Origin: an uncultured Bacteroidia bacterium
GTDB lineage: Bacteria; Bacteroidota; Bacteroidia; Bacteroidales; Prolixibacteraceae
DNA length: 64,000 nt
NCBI GenBank assembly: GCA_903897145.1
Contig: CAIUAN010000058.1
Location: forward strand, 30,979 to 94,978
Reading direction: 5' to 3'
The stretch's first letter is position 1; every line of letters starts with the position of its first letter. Positions 52,938 through 63,778 of the stretch are shown piece after piece. A program made the position numbers and the translations under genes. Under the pieces are notes generated by a model that was not told the origin of the DNA, made no database searches, and saw nothing but the letters and a program-made list of their open reading frames with translations.

Positions 52938-54419
52938 TTATTCTTCAAGTTTGAAAACATAATAAGTCCATTCTCCAGAGGGGTAAATTCCTTCGACTAA
53001 TATAGGCTTTTTATTACTTGCCTGTGAAAGTACTCTTTTTATGTCTTCAACACTTGAAATAGGCATTTTGTTCATGTCAGTGATGATAAATCCAATTTTC
53101 ACCCCCGCCTCTTTTAGTTTCCCTTTAGAGAGGTTAAGAACTTGCATTCCTTCATCGATTTTCAGTCTCTCTTTATCTTTCGATGAGATAGGTCCGAATT
53201 CACCTCCTAGGGTTGCAAAGCTCTCTTTTACAATAGTGGTATCCCCTTTGGTATTTCGCAAAGTAATACTAATTTGTTTCATTGCTCCCTCTCGTTTGAT
53301 GGTTAGGTTGACTTTATCGCCAGGGCGGTATTTCGCAATCTGTTCTTGAAGCTGAGCTACGGTGTTCACCAGATTTCCATTAACGGCAATGATAACATCT
53401 TGGGCTTTAATACCCGCTTGACGCGCGGCTCCTTCTTCGGTTGTTTTGCTCACATATACACCTTCTATCTTTCCCAAATGTTCTGATTGTGCCAAGTTGT
53501 CATCCACGTTACGAATTTCGACTCCAAGTAGCGCACGTTGAACTTCGCCAAATTGTTTAAGATCTTCTACAACTTTTCGTGCAATCGAGGCTGGTACTGC
53601 GAAGGAGTAGCCTGAATAAGAACCAGTTTTTGATGCAATAGCGGAATTTACCCCCACCAGTTCTCCCGATGCATTCACTAAGGCACCTCCGCTATTTCCT
53701 GGATTTACAGCCGCATCCGTTTGAATAAACGATTCCAGTGGTAATTGTCCACTGATGATTCCAATACTTCTCGATTTGGCACTTACAATTCCGGCAGTAA
53801 CCGTTGAGGTTAGATTAAATGGATTGCCAACAGCCAGAACCCATTCGCCTAGCTTCAGCATTTCTGAATTGCCCCATGTTAAGAAGGTCAGATCTTTAGC
53901 TTCAATCTTGATTAAGGCTATGTCTGTATTGGGATCTCTTCCAATCACTTTAGCGGTAAATTTTCGGTTGTCATTTAATACAACTTCAATATTATCGGCC
54001 TCTTCAATCACATGGTTATTGGTTACAATATAACCCTCTGCATTGATGATAACTCCAGAACCGGCACCCATACTATAGTCAGGCTCTTGATTGTAACCAT
54101 GAGGCATATTGTTCCCTTTTGGACCAAAGAAGAATTCAAATAGCTGATTGTCATTTGAACCTCCTCCTCCTTGAGACTTCATTTTAGTGGTAATGTGCAC
54201 AACGGCATGAACACTCTTTTCGGCTGCTTGCGTTAAATCGGGTAGCTGAGCTTGTGGACTAGGGGGAGGAGCGCTATAGTTAGTAAACTGAGCAGGCGTT
54301 TTTTCTTGCGCGGTTGAAGCGGAAGAGTTTTTTTCAAATTTTGAATAAATAAGGATGGCAATGATGGCTCCGGTAAAAGCAATTGCCAGTGACTTTGCAA
54401 TTTTTTTAATGTCGTCCAT
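52938..54419 (-). CDS. degP: Periplasmic Do/DegP (HtrA) serine protease
   Basis: A 493-residue protein anchored or exported by an N-terminal hydrophobic segment (about 8-25), then a Pro/Ala-rich linker, a trypsin-like protease domain (about 65-300) and two PDZ domains (about 300-390 and 400-490). The triad is visible: H in TNNHVIEEAD, D in NTDIALIKIE and S in NPGNSGGALVN. It would degrade or refold damaged envelope proteins. The second PDZ is divergent. It is in a leftward gene row, but with 90 bp or more between genes. Confidence 0.94.
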   Translation of the reverse strand: MDDIKKIAKSLAIAFTGAIIAILIYSKFEKNSSASTAQEKTPAQFTNYSAPPPSPQAQLPDLTQAAEKSVHAVVHITTKMKSQGGGGSNDNQLFEFFFGPKGNNMPHGYNQEPDYSMGAGSGVIINAEGYIVTNNHVIEEADNIEVVLNDNRKFTAKVIGRDPNTDIALIKIEAKDLTFLTWGNSEMLKLGEWVLAVGNPFNLTSTVTAGIVSAKSRSIGIISGQLPLESFIQTDAAVNPGNSGGALVNASGELVGVNSAIASKTGSYSGYSFAVPASIARKVVEDLKQFGEVQRALLGVEIRNVDDNLAQSEHLGKIEGVYVSKTTEEGAARQAGIKAQDVIIAVNGNLVNTVAQLQEQIAKYRPGDKVNLTIKREGAMKQISITLRNTKGDTTIVKESFATLGGEFGPISSKDKERLKIDEGMQVLNLSKGKLKEAGVKIGFIITDMNKMPISSVEDIKRVLSQASNKKPILVEGIYPSGEWTYYVFKLEE

Positions 54420-54673
54420 AACTTGGTTTAATTTAAAAATTCGAAACTTAATTTTAACTTTTCATTTGTATTAATAATGCAATATACATGCCAATATAAG
54501 TCGTTCCGAATAAAAATGTTCAAATAATCGAGCGGAGTGGCCGCATGATTAACAAACTTTAACTTCGATTAAAATATATTTAGGGGTTAAAGGATTTTTA
54601 ACCTTTTTAACGTGGTAAATTTAAAAAATCAGGTTCTTAATTAGATCGGTTATTTTAAATGAAAAAGGTGAAT

Positions 54674-57571
54674 TCATTCCTGCCGGCTCCGAGTGATCCA
54701 TCGTTTGAGTTTTCCTATCCAAAGTACGATTGAGGTACTGCTGACAATTAAAAGCCAATCGTTCATGGGTAGCGGGATTGTTCGAAATATTGACCCGCCA
54801 TATTGAACAATGAGCAGCTGTCCAATGAAGATTAAGATTAAAACAACAACAAACCCAATGCTATGATTTAGATTGTAAAATGCCGACTTCCCAGAAAGGA
54901 AAGCTTTGGCATTAAACATATTCCAGAATTGAAGCATCACAAAAAAAGTAAAAAAACGAGAGAGATTTTGCGGACTTATCTCGCCTTGTTTATCCATAAA
55001 GTAGATCATTAATCCTAGTAAACAAGTGATGAAAAGTATGCCAACAGCAATTATTTGGTTTCGCATCATTTTAGTGATGATAAAATCACTTGACTTACGA
55101 GGTTTGTGCTCCATAACTCGCTCATTGGGTGGGAGAGAGGCTAAGGCAGCAGCTGCAAAAGTATCCATAATAAGGTTAACCCATAGCATTTGAGTGATCG
55201 TTAGGGGCAATTTATGACCAATTAAACTTCCGATTAAAACAAGAGTTAACGCAGTTAGGTTAATGGTTAATTGGAAAAGAATAAATCGTTGTATGTTTTG
55301 ATAGAGTGAGCGCCCCCACATGATCGCTATCACAATACTTTTAAATGAATCGTCTAGCAAGGTAATGTCACTCGCTTCCATAGCGACTGCTGTCCCTGAT
55401 CCCATCGATAATCCTACTTGCGCGAAGTTTAGGGCTGGAGCATCATTGGTCCCATCGCCAGTTACTGCCACTATAGCACCATTTTGTTGCAGTAATTGGA
55501 CAAATCGTTGTTTGTCTGATGGTCTGGCTCTGCACATAATTTTGATATGCTGAATTCGAACGCTAGCCTCTTTGTCACTGAGTAATGCAAATTCGGCTCC
55601 CGTAATTATATTGTGACTTAGGTCGCTATTGTTCCAAACTCCTATTTGTCGTGCAATCTCTTTGGTAGTGGCTAGTGTGTCTCCTGTGATAATTTTTACT
55701 TCTATGCCTGCTTTTAGACATTGATTTACGGCATTCGGAACCTCCTCTCTGATCGGATCAGAGATGGCCATAAAGCCTAAAAATGTAAGATTGCTTTGTG
55801 TTAATTCTCCATTTATTATTCGAGCTGTTTGATCTTCGATGGTCTCATAAGCAAAGCCAATCGTTCGCATTCCTGACTCTTGAAATTGTAGTAATAAGTT
55901 TTCTATTGATTCTTGCACATTCGTAAGCGCTTCTATTTCATTTGCGTATCTCACATATTTGCATTTGGAAAGGATAACCTCCGGAGCACCCTTGACGTAC
56001 AGTATCTTCTTGTTTAAAATCGCAGAGTCTACTTGGGTCGCCATGAATTTTCGCTCAGTAGAGAATGGTAGTTGTTCAATGATAGTTGATTGATCTCGAA
56101 TATTGAGGTAGTTTATCCCCCTCCAATATAGCCATTGCAACAAAGAAGCTTCGGTTGGATTTCCAACTGGTTTTATTTTTTGAGAATTCGATAAATCAAG
56201 ATGAGCCGTAGAGTTAGCGGCAATACTTTCTTGAGTTAGTAAACTTAATTCATCTTCATTGAACTCCTGATTTTCGAGCCCTATGAAAACTGATTTGAAA
56301 ACGGTCATCTTATTTTGGGTTAGGGTTCCCGTTTTGTCAGTGCAGATAACGGTTATGGCACCTATCGTTTCGCAAGCATGCATCTTGCGAATGAGCGTAT
56401 TCGATTTAAGCATTCTGCGCATCGACAGGGCAAGGCTCAAAGTAACACTCATTGGAAGCCCTTCAGGAACAGCAACGACTATCAAGGTTACTGCGACCAT
56501 AAAATAGTGTAGCACTCTTCCTGCATCTTTTAAATTAATCCAGCTTGAACTATTAAACGAATCGATCCCAACTAGCTTGCCAATCAAAAGCAAAGCCATA
56601 AACGTGACCAGACTTATAGTAATATAGTAGCCCCAACTTTTAGATGTGAGGTTGTTACGAACTTGTTTGTTAGGTCTGAATAGCGTTAGCGCATCAGAAT
56701 AAATGGGGAGCCATACTTTGGTGAGAACAAGCAATAGACTGACAACTACGATTCCAATGGATCCAAGCTGGATAATTGTTGCTTGGTACCCTGAACGATT
56801 AACGAATAGGTCTTTAGCAAATAAAGTGATAAAGGTAAGTATTGCAAGTGCAAATCCTATCACCCCAATGAATTTTGCTAACTCTTCAAGTTGCAGACTT
56901 AATGGGGTGATGGTTCCAGATAGCTCAGTCGACTGAATGGCGAGTTTCCCATATTCGGAATTATCACCAACGGCTATGACTTTTAGCATGCCATGCCCAT
57001 TCATAACTTTTGAGCCTCGCATAGCCCAGTTTGAAGGGTAAGTTGATTCTGAGTTTATCGTTGAGGGATCTGCTGATTTATCAACGCTTGGCTCTCCCGT
57101 TAGGCACGATTCATCGAGTTGCAACGAATAGGATTCAAGTATTTCGCAATCGGCAGGGATCTCCTCGCCAGAATTGATAATGACAAGATCGTTTACAACG
57201 ATTTCTTTTTTAGGAATTTCACTGATATGACCATTACGAATAACCTTTACAAGAATATCTTCGGTGATTTGATTCAATAGATCGAATTTTTTCGATGCAT
57301 CATATTCAAACCAAAAACTAATACTTGTGGACAGTAGTATGGCAGAAAAAATACCTATTGTTTCTGCAAACTTATTCTCAACGAATCCAATTCCAAAAGA
57401 GAAAAATGCAGCGACTAAAAGAATTCGAATGATCGGATCTTCAAATTTTTCAAAATAGAGCTTATACCATGGAGTTCGCTTGGGTGGCGTTAGGGAGTTG
57501 ACTCCATACTTCTTTCTGCTCTCTTCAACCTCTTTAAGACTCAATCCACTGGAATACTTTTGAGAATTCAT
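54674..57571 (-). CDS. Calcium-translocating P-type ATPase, PMCA type
   Basis: A 965-residue IIB/PMCA-like cation pump. It has the N-terminal cation-ATPase domain (KYGVNSLTPPKRTPW) and the actuator with DESCLTGEPSVDKS. The fourth membrane helix carries the VAVPEGLP ion site. The phosphorylation motif TDKTGTLTQNKMTV is followed by KGAPE, and by GDGTNDAPALNFAQVGLSMG before the last helices. PEGLP in M4 and the lack of a PEAL motif fit calcium PMCA-type pumps. It exports Ca2+ (perhaps Mn2+) from the cytosol. The ion is inferred from family. No operon partner is evident. Confidence 0.92.
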   Translation of the reverse strand: MNSQKYSSGLSLKEVEESRKKYGVNSLTPPKRTPWYKLYFEKFEDPIIRILLVAAFFSFGIGFVENKFAETIGIFSAILLSTSISFWFEYDASKKFDLLNQITEDILVKVIRNGHISEIPKKEIVVNDLVIINSGEEIPADCEILESYSLQLDESCLTGEPSVDKSADPSTINSESTYPSNWAMRGSKVMNGHGMLKVIAVGDNSEYGKLAIQSTELSGTITPLSLQLEELAKFIGVIGFALAILTFITLFAKDLFVNRSGYQATIIQLGSIGIVVVSLLLVLTKVWLPIYSDALTLFRPNKQVRNNLTSKSWGYYITISLVTFMALLLIGKLVGIDSFNSSSWINLKDAGRVLHYFMVAVTLIVVAVPEGLPMSVTLSLALSMRRMLKSNTLIRKMHACETIGAITVICTDKTGTLTQNKMTVFKSVFIGLENQEFNEDELSLLTQESIAANSTAHLDLSNSQKIKPVGNPTEASLLQWLYWRGINYLNIRDQSTIIEQLPFSTERKFMATQVDSAILNKKILYVKGAPEVILSKCKYVRYANEIEALTNVQESIENLLLQFQESGMRTIGFAYETIEDQTARIINGELTQSNLTFLGFMAISDPIREEVPNAVNQCLKAGIEVKIITGDTLATTKEIARQIGVWNNSDLSHNIITGAEFALLSDKEASVRIQHIKIMCRARPSDKQRFVQLLQQNGAIVAVTGDGTNDAPALNFAQVGLSMGSGTAVAMEASDITLLDDSFKSIVIAIMWGRSLYQNIQRFILFQLTINLTALTLVLIGSLIGHKLPLTITQMLWVNLIMDTFAAAALASLPPNERVMEHKPRKSSDFIITKMMRNQIIAVGILFITCLLGLMIYFMDKQGEISPQNLSRFFTFFVMLQFWNMFNAKAFLSGKSAFYNLNHSIGFVVVLILIFIGQLLIVQYGGSIFRTIPLPMNDWLLIVSSTSIVLWIGKLKRWITRSRQE

Positions 57572-57663
57572 AGGGAAGAATTTATTCAGTTTAATCCTTA
57601 AAGGTATCGAATAAATTACTCTTTTTGTCCAAAACCAGAACTAATTTAGGGTCTACCTAAAAA

Positions 57664-60600
57664 TCACGATGACATCTTTGAGGGCACGCCAACATAGGAG
57701 GCATTAGCTGGAAGAGTTTCACTTTTCATCAAGACTGAAAGAGGCTCAAGGATTGAATAATCTTCCATTTTGGAATCATACAAGACCACGGACATTCCTC
57801 CAACGCTGCACCCTTTCCCAATATCGACATACGACATTTTCATGACGCGATCTTCGAAAAGATGTGTCTGTAGGGTGCAATTGTCATTTAAGACTGTATT
57901 TTTTCCAATTTTTATTAAGTCAAACTCCGTGATTTGCGTGGTGATAATGCAAGCCTTACTGCCAATCTTGCTTCCCAGCATTTGCAATGGATATTTAATG
58001 AAAGGTGTTCCGGTGAGTAAGTTAAGGAAAAAGAGTACCAAGAAATTCTCGTAAACACCTGTCACCAATTCACTTCTCCAGACATAGTTGCACCAAAGGG
58101 GTTTATTTGAGGGTCGATACTTCCCAATAACTACCCATTTTATCACTACGGTGGTCAAAGTTCCTAGTATTGCTGCCGCTAAATACAAGAGAGGGAAAAT
58201 AAGTAAGATCTCTTCAAAGTCTAGATAGACTTGTAAATAAGAGACAACATTTGTTATCAATGCCGCAAACGTGATAAATAAAGTTGCTGGTAAGGTAACT
58301 CTAAAAAACTCGATAAAATAGCGTAAAATAAACAACCGGCGTTTAGGTTTATAAGTCTGCTCAACGTTGAATTCTTTATTAATATCCCTGTTAGGAAGAT
58401 AGACTGCTGGGGAGCCAAACCAAGAAGTCCCATCTTTAGCGGGTAGATCAGATCTATCTAATTTAGATAATACACCAACCAATACATCACTTCCTAGGGT
58501 TGTATTTGGACTTATTACCGCACTATTACCTATAAATGTTCTGTCACCAATGTGAGTCTTGGCAATGGTGATGTATCCGTTTCGAACATGCGAAGCGCCA
58601 ATAGATACAGAATCTGCAAGAAAACATTCGTCACCAGTGACTAATAAATCGGGAGAAATAAATTCTACCGTTGAGATCTCTACCCGTTTTCCAATTTTTA
58701 CCCCAAGCATTCTAAACCAAATCTGAAGATAAAGAGTTGTGTAAAGCGTTCCGATCACTTGAATGCTGAGTTTCATAAGTTGATCGAAAAACCATTTTTT
58801 ATAATAAAAAATAGTGTTTACGGAATACTTGCCTTCTTTGATATTACCAAGTAATATCCATTTAAGAATTGTTATGATGAGTGTTAGCAAAATAACAAAT
58901 GATGTACCAACGCCTAGAGTTAGCCATAAAAATCGATAATTTTCCGAGCTATAGTCGATATGTGTGATAAGCATCATACCCGGCAGATAAGCAACCATGG
59001 TTATCAATGGTATAATGAAAACACTAACGAACGATAGGATTATAGTCCCAATAGACCAGAGAGGAATGTTCTCTTGTTTTGGATTGATCCCTATTTTGCG
59101 TGCAGGTGAGCCATTCCAGATTTCATTTGCTGGAACAGTAACTCCTTCAGGAATTAAGGATAGATCCTCTAGTGAGGTATTGGTCTCCATCGTTGTATTA
59201 TGTGAGACAAAACAGCGCGTACCTACAAAGCTATCATCTTGAATGTTAATTGATCCCACATGAAGATAGCCATCTGCAATGGTGTATCCGCGAAGATGCG
59301 AGTCTGTACAGATACTTACATTGTTACCGATATGCAGCAAGTCGAAGGATGAAATTGCAGAGGTATTGATATAGGTGTTTTTCCCAATTTTAGCTCCAAC
59401 CAAACGGAGGAAAATATTCATGATTGCAGTCCCAGTAAAGTAGTTGATGGGACAAATATTAATCACTTTATCTACAATCCAGAACCGGAAATAATAACTA
59501 CCCCAGAGCTTATATCTCCCAGGTTTTATGCGACCTATGACAGCCCATTTAAAGCCAATAGCGATGAATGTAAGCACTGGAAGAAGTGCAAAGTACATCA
59601 GCAACATTAAATACAAAGAGTCAGCGATTCCATAATCTGCTTGGTAGTAATAAGAATAGACAAAGAAGGGTCCAAGCCACTCTAAACCAAATAGTAGGAT
59701 AAGAAAGAACATGGAGATTCCTTGAAAAAAACTGCAGGTGTAGTAACTTAATTTTGATGGATTATGAACTTCTCTTTCAACTTTTTTTGCATGCTCCTTA
59801 GGACGGTTCCTTTCTAATTCTTCCGCAAGATTTGAGAGTATTGGTTTCTTATAAACATCAACAACAGACATGTTTTCAAATATTGGCAATTGGCGCATCT
59901 CAGATACAATGATGGCCGCAAGAAGGGAATGACCACCTAAGTCATCAAAGAAGTTATCATTCATTGAGATGTCATCTCGTCCGATATGTTTGGCGATAAT
60001 GCGAACCATCTCTTTTTCAAGCTCTGACTTTGGAAGCGTAAGGTCTCTGTTGCTCGATGATCCCAAAGGTAATTGTGGTTTAGGCAGGCTATTTCTATCT
60101 ATTTTTTGACTTGTCGTCATCGGAATGGACGAAACGATGTCAAGTGTAGATGGAATCATGTAATAGGGAAGTTTGGAACGAAGTAGCTTTGATATTTGCT
60201 CTCGATCTATTTTCGACCCTTTTTTGACTACAATATACCCGGCTAGTTGTTGTGTTTCTGAATCTAAAGTCACTACCGCTGCTTGTATTTCAGCGAATGT
60301 TAGAAGTAGACTTTCAATTTCAGAGAGCTCGACTCTAAACCCACGCACTTTCACCTGAGCATCTATTCGACCAAGAAAAACTAAATTCCCCTCCGGTGTA
60401 TATTTGGCCATATCACCAGTTCTGTAATAGCGCTCATTGGAGCCCTTATATTGACTGGTCGAAATAAATTTTTGAGCAGTTAGACTATCTTGATTGAGAT
60501 ATCCCCGTGCAACGCTTTCGCCACCAATTAAAATCTCCCCCTGTTCACCTGGTGTGACTGGATTCAGATCTCCATCCACAATAATTATATCGCAGCCAGG

Positions 60601-61542
60601 CAAAGGTTTTCCGATTGTTACCTCTTCTATTGGACTAAGAATAGACCATGTTGCAATGACAGCTGCCTCTGTTGGTCCATAGGTATTAAATACCGTTCTG
60701 TCAGGTCTACACCAACGATGTGCAATTTCTGTTGAACAGGTCTCGCCACCAAAAATGAGAATTTTAATTTTTGGCATCTCCTCTTTGACCATTGAGAGAA
60801 GGGTTGGAGCACACGATAAAAAGGTGATATCTAGCTGGTCTAAAATTTTTGCCAATTGATCACCTGAACGCATAATCTCAAATGTTCCGATCACTATAGT
60901 GGCTCCAGCAGCTAATGGTACCCATATCTCTTCAACTGAAGCATCAAAAGAGACTGAGAACCCTTGTAGTGCTCGGTCATTATGGGTTATAGGATAAATT
61001 TTCTGAGCGTTTGTAATATAATTAGTCACATTGCGATGTTCAAGAAGAACTCCTTTCGGTTGTCCACTTGTTCCAGAGGTATAGATTATGTAACATAGAT
61101 CATTTACAGATCTTGAATTTTTAGGTAAGTTAAAGTCCGTAAGATTTAATAATTCAGCTAATTGTGTATCTATGTTGAAGATGGGTATTTTGGTTAATTC
61201 AGTTCCAATGCGATCGAGAATCTCATCGGAGGTAATTAGAAATTGAGCACCCGAATCTTTTAAGATAAAGTTTACACGTTCTGAAGGAATCTCTGGATCT
61301 AAAGGTATATAGGCAGCACCAGCTTTTAAAACTCCTAACATAGCTATTGGGACAAATGCACAACGTGGAAGTAATATGACCACTTTTTGCTCTTGGGTGA
61401 TACCGTTGTTGACTAGCAATTGAGCTAGGCTTTTTGCAATCGTGTTAACTTCCGAATAGGTGTATTTAAGATTGCCTTGCTCAATGGCAATAGAATCAGG
61501 GAAGTTTAAGGTAGAATCGTCAAATAATTGATCAACAAACAT
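57664..61542 (-). CDS. Pls/PosA-type NRPS-like protein (adenylation-PCP-membrane/left-handed-helix)
   Basis: A 1292-residue protein of the Pls/PosA family. Residues 1-490 are an amino-acid adenylation domain (IIYTSGTSGQPKG, FNTYGPTEA, YRTGDMAKYTPEG). A peptidyl carrier with DDLGGHSLLAA (phosphopantetheine serine near residue 540) follows. Residues 610-1290 form the unusual terminal domain, with several membrane helices and three left-handed beta-helix (hexapeptide) blocks. Each block is preceded by an I-K-x-G-K/R-Y-x-L-W type segment. Relatives make epsilon-polylysine (Pls) or poly-diaminobutyrate-like cationic polymers. No condensation or thioesterase domain is seen. The monomer is unknown. 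Confidence 0.9.
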   Translation of the reverse strand: MFVDQLFDDSTLNFPDSIAIEQGNLKYTYSEVNTIAKSLAQLLVNNGITQEQKVVILLPRCAFVPIAMLGVLKAGAAYIPLDPEIPSERVNFILKDSGAQFLITSDEILDRIGTELTKIPIFNIDTQLAELLNLTDFNLPKNSRSVNDLCYIIYTSGTSGQPKGVLLEHRNVTNYITNAQKIYPITHNDRALQGFSVSFDASVEEIWVPLAAGATIVIGTFEIMRSGDQLAKILDQLDITFLSCAPTLLSMVKEEMPKIKILIFGGETCSTEIAHRWCRPDRTVFNTYGPTEAAVIATWSILSPIEEVTIGKPLPGCDIIIVDGDLNPVTPGEQGEILIGGESVARGYLNQDSLTAQKFISTSQYKGSNERYYRTGDMAKYTPEGNLVFLGRIDAQVKVRGFRVELSEIESLLLTFAEIQAAVVTLDSETQQLAGYIVVKKGSKIDREQISKLLRSKLPYYMIPSTLDIVSSIPMTTSQKIDRNSLPKPQLPLGSSSNRDLTLPKSELEKEMVRIIAKHIGRDDISMNDNFFDDLGGHSLLAAIIVSEMRQLPIFENMSVVDVYKKPILSNLAEELERNRPKEHAKKVEREVHNPSKLSYYTCSFFQGISMFFLILLFGLEWLGPFFVYSYYYQADYGIADSLYLMLLMYFALLPVLTFIAIGFKWAVIGRIKPGRYKLWGSYYFRFWIVDKVINICPINYFTGTAIMNIFLRLVGAKIGKNTYINTSAISSFDLLHIGNNVSICTDSHLRGYTIADGYLHVGSINIQDDSFVGTRCFVSHNTTMETNTSLEDLSLIPEGVTVPANEIWNGSPARKIGINPKQENIPLWSIGTIILSFVSVFIIPLITMVAYLPGMMLITHIDYSSENYRFLWLTLGVGTSFVILLTLIITILKWILLGNIKEGKYSVNTIFYYKKWFFDQLMKLSIQVIGTLYTTLYLQIWFRMLGVKIGKRVEISTVEFISPDLLVTGDECFLADSVSIGASHVRNGYITIAKTHIGDRTFIGNSAVISPNTTLGSDVLVGVLSKLDRSDLPAKDGTSWFGSPAVYLPNRDINKEFNVEQTYKPKRRLFILRYFIEFFRVTLPATLFITFAALITNVVSYLQVYLDFEEILLIFPLLYLAAAILGTLTTVVIKWVVIGKYRPSNKPLWCNYVWRSELVTGVYENFLVLFFLNLLTGTPFIKYPLQMLGSKIGSKACIITTQITEFDLIKIGKNTVLNDNCTLQTHLFEDRVMKMSYVDIGKGCSVGGMSVVLYDSKMEDYSILEPLSVLMKSETLPANASYVGVPSKMSS

Positions 61543-61663
61543 ATTAGGGGTAGGTGAAGGTAATTAGATTTGAAAAGCAACTATTACAATTACTTCTCTT
61601 AGATTTAAATTTAATTATTAGGTTTAAACGATGAATAAATTCTTGTTGACCCGTTTAAATTAA

Positions 61664-63019
61664 TTAATCCAAAGAATCGTCATTTGATTCAGAAAGTTGA
61701 ATTTCTTTTGCAATGGCTTCTGGAAGTTCGACATCTTTTAGTTTTCGTTGTATGGCCCTCGTACGTTTTCCCAACACATCATCCAGTTGATTTAAACCAG
61801 TCTGAATATTTCCTTGCGCTTTTTCTACTAAACCACTAAAGAGTTCAAACTCTTTTTTTACGGCTCCCAGGATTTTCCAAACCTCACCGCTTCGTTGCTG
61901 GATTGCTAAGGTCTTAAATCCCATTTGTAGACTATTTAAAATTGCTGCTAGGGTAGTGGGGCCCGTGACTACGATCTTATAATTACGCTGTAATTCATCC
62001 AATAAGGAGGCACTGCGCACAACTTCAGCATAGATCCCCTCAAATGGGAGAAACATAATTCCAAAGTCTGTTGTATTTGGCGGATCGATGTATTTATCAT
62101 GAATATCTTTGGCCATCTTTTTGATGGTTGTCTCCAATACTTTTTGCGCTGAATCGATTTTTGCTAAATCTCCCGTATCATGGGCTGCTTGAAGCTGTTC
62201 GTAGATATCTTTTGGGAATTTAGCGTCGATGGGAAGCCAGACGGCAGTGTTTTGATCGTCTTTACCCGGAAGTTTAATAGCAAATTCAACTAAATCGGAG
62301 CTCCCTTTTTTCGTTTTGACATTCGCCTCATATTGACTAGGCGCTAATATTTGTTCTAATAACATGGCAAGCTGCACTTCGCCAATGCTTCCTCGGAGTT
62401 TAACATTGCTTAAGACATTCTTTAAACTGCCCACATCTTGAGCTAGTGTCTGCATCTCGCCAAGCCCTTTTTGCACATTCTCTAGTTGACGAACAACCAA
62501 TTCAAATGATTGTCCAAGTCTTTCATTTAATGTTTTTTGAAGCTTCTCGTCAACGGTTACCCGAATCTCTTCAAGTCTCTTCTCTGTCGTCTCAACCATT
62601 TTCTTTTGCTCTTCACCCAGGAGTGTGAATTTTTCACGCTGAAGCTCATTGAAGGAGATAATGCTCTTTTCGAAACTCTCCTGAAAAGCTTTAAATGATC
62701 GATCTAAGTTGTCGCGTTGCTGCTGGCTATCTATCTTAACTTGAGTCGTGATCTCTTTTAAGGTCTCTGACAACTCCTTTTTGAAATCTTTTAAGGTCTC
62801 GTTAAGTTCTCCACGATTACTCTTGGCAATAGCACTATTCTCTTCTCTGTTGATTCTGAAGTCTTCGCGAAAACTTGTTTCAACTTTTTGAAGGCTTCGC
62901 TCTAGTTCCTGAAACTTTTCTACCTGAGGATTATCCTGGCCTCTTTTTCTAAAAATTAGAATTAGAGTAATCAAAATATTAACTCCTAATAGCAGTATGA
63001 TTAATTGAGTCTCATTCAT
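61664..63019 (-). CDS. rmuC: DNA recombination protein RmuC
   Basis: A 451-residue protein of full RmuC plan: an N-terminal membrane helix (about 5-22), a long coiled-coil (about 35-190), and the PD-(D/E)XK nuclease-like RmuC domain (about 200-420). The domain shows GSIGEVQLAMLLEQIL, DAKFPKDIYEQL, DIHDKYIDPPNTTDFGIMF and GPTTLAAILNSLQMGF. It limits DNA inversions at short inverted repeats and anchors at the membrane. It is 68 bp downstream of the dedA gene, probably in the same transcript. Confidence 0.94.
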   Translation of the reverse strand: MNETQLIILLLGVNILITLILIFRKRGQDNPQVEKFQELERSLQKVETSFREDFRINREENSAIAKSNRGELNETLKDFKKELSETLKEITTQVKIDSQQQRDNLDRSFKAFQESFEKSIISFNELQREKFTLLGEEQKKMVETTEKRLEEIRVTVDEKLQKTLNERLGQSFELVVRQLENVQKGLGEMQTLAQDVGSLKNVLSNVKLRGSIGEVQLAMLLEQILAPSQYEANVKTKKGSSDLVEFAIKLPGKDDQNTAVWLPIDAKFPKDIYEQLQAAHDTGDLAKIDSAQKVLETTIKKMAKDIHDKYIDPPNTTDFGIMFLPFEGIYAEVVRSASLLDELQRNYKIVVTGPTTLAAILNSLQMGFKTLAIQQRSGEVWKILGAVKKEFELFSGLVEKAQGNIQTGLNQLDDVLGKRTRAIQRKLKDVELPEAIAKEIQLSESNDDSLD

Positions 63020-63086
63020 AAGTTAGGGAAATAATCAGAAGGTTATATTTTTTATCTGAAAGGGCTTCCTGCCAAGAGATGCGGTA

Positions 63087-63743
63087 TTATTTAGTTCCAG
63101 TATTCATTAATTTATTGACTATCAGTTTCAATAAGTTATAAAAGAACGGGATTAAGGTCACGATGATTAATCCTAGAAATATAAGCAGGAAATTGTTTTT
63201 AACCCATGGGTGTTCTCCTGTGAAATAGCCTAATAAGGTGAAGAAAGGGACCCAGATTACAGAGCCTATTACTGTGTAGCTGAAATATTTGCTGTATTTG
63301 AAACCTGATAACCCAGCAAAAAATGGGATATAAGTTCTGATAACCGGGAAAAATCGACCAATAATAATTGACTTTGCTCCGTATTTATCATAGAAATTGC
63401 GTGTCTTATGAATATATGGGATAAGATATTTGACAACAAACCTATTTTGACTTTTTTCTAGCTTGTGCCCAAAGAATGTCCCTACATAATAATTCGTTAC
63501 ATTTCCTAAGATAGCCGCAATAATAAGAAGCGGGACAAGCCAAACGATATTTAATGGAGTTGAGGCTGCAATTACACCAGCAGAGAAAAGTAAACCATCG
63601 CCTGGCAGAAAGGGGAAGAATAGTAATCCGGTCTCACTAAATATGATTAAAAATAGTATGACATAGGCCTCCATTAAATTGGCTGAGACAATTTTCAAAA
63701 GTACTTGGTCTGTATGTATTACTAATTCTAACAGTTCATTCAT
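63087..63743 (-). CDS. DedA-family membrane protein
   Basis: A 218-residue polytopic protein of the DedA/SNARE-associated (VTT) family, implicated in undecaprenyl-phosphate or phospholipid flipping. Seen: FFPFLPGDGLLFSAGV (about 43-58), the loop YYVGTFFGHKLE, and the GRFFPVIRTYIPFFAGLSGF motif with the conserved arginine. Helices before and after complete the fold. It lies upstream of rmuC and is preceded by two candidate -7 elements. Confidence 0.93.
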   Translation of the reverse strand: MNELLELVIHTDQVLLKIVSANLMEAYVILFLIIFSETGLLFFPFLPGDGLLFSAGVIAASTPLNIVWLVPLLIIAAILGNVTNYYVGTFFGHKLEKSQNRFVVKYLIPYIHKTRNFYDKYGAKSIIIGRFFPVIRTYIPFFAGLSGFKYSKYFSYTVIGSVIWVPFFTLLGYFTGEHPWVKNNFLLIFLGLIIVTLIPFFYNLLKLIVNKLMNTGTK

Positions 63744-63778
63744 TCGACGAATTTTATCTTTTGGCCTTTCAGTTGAAT

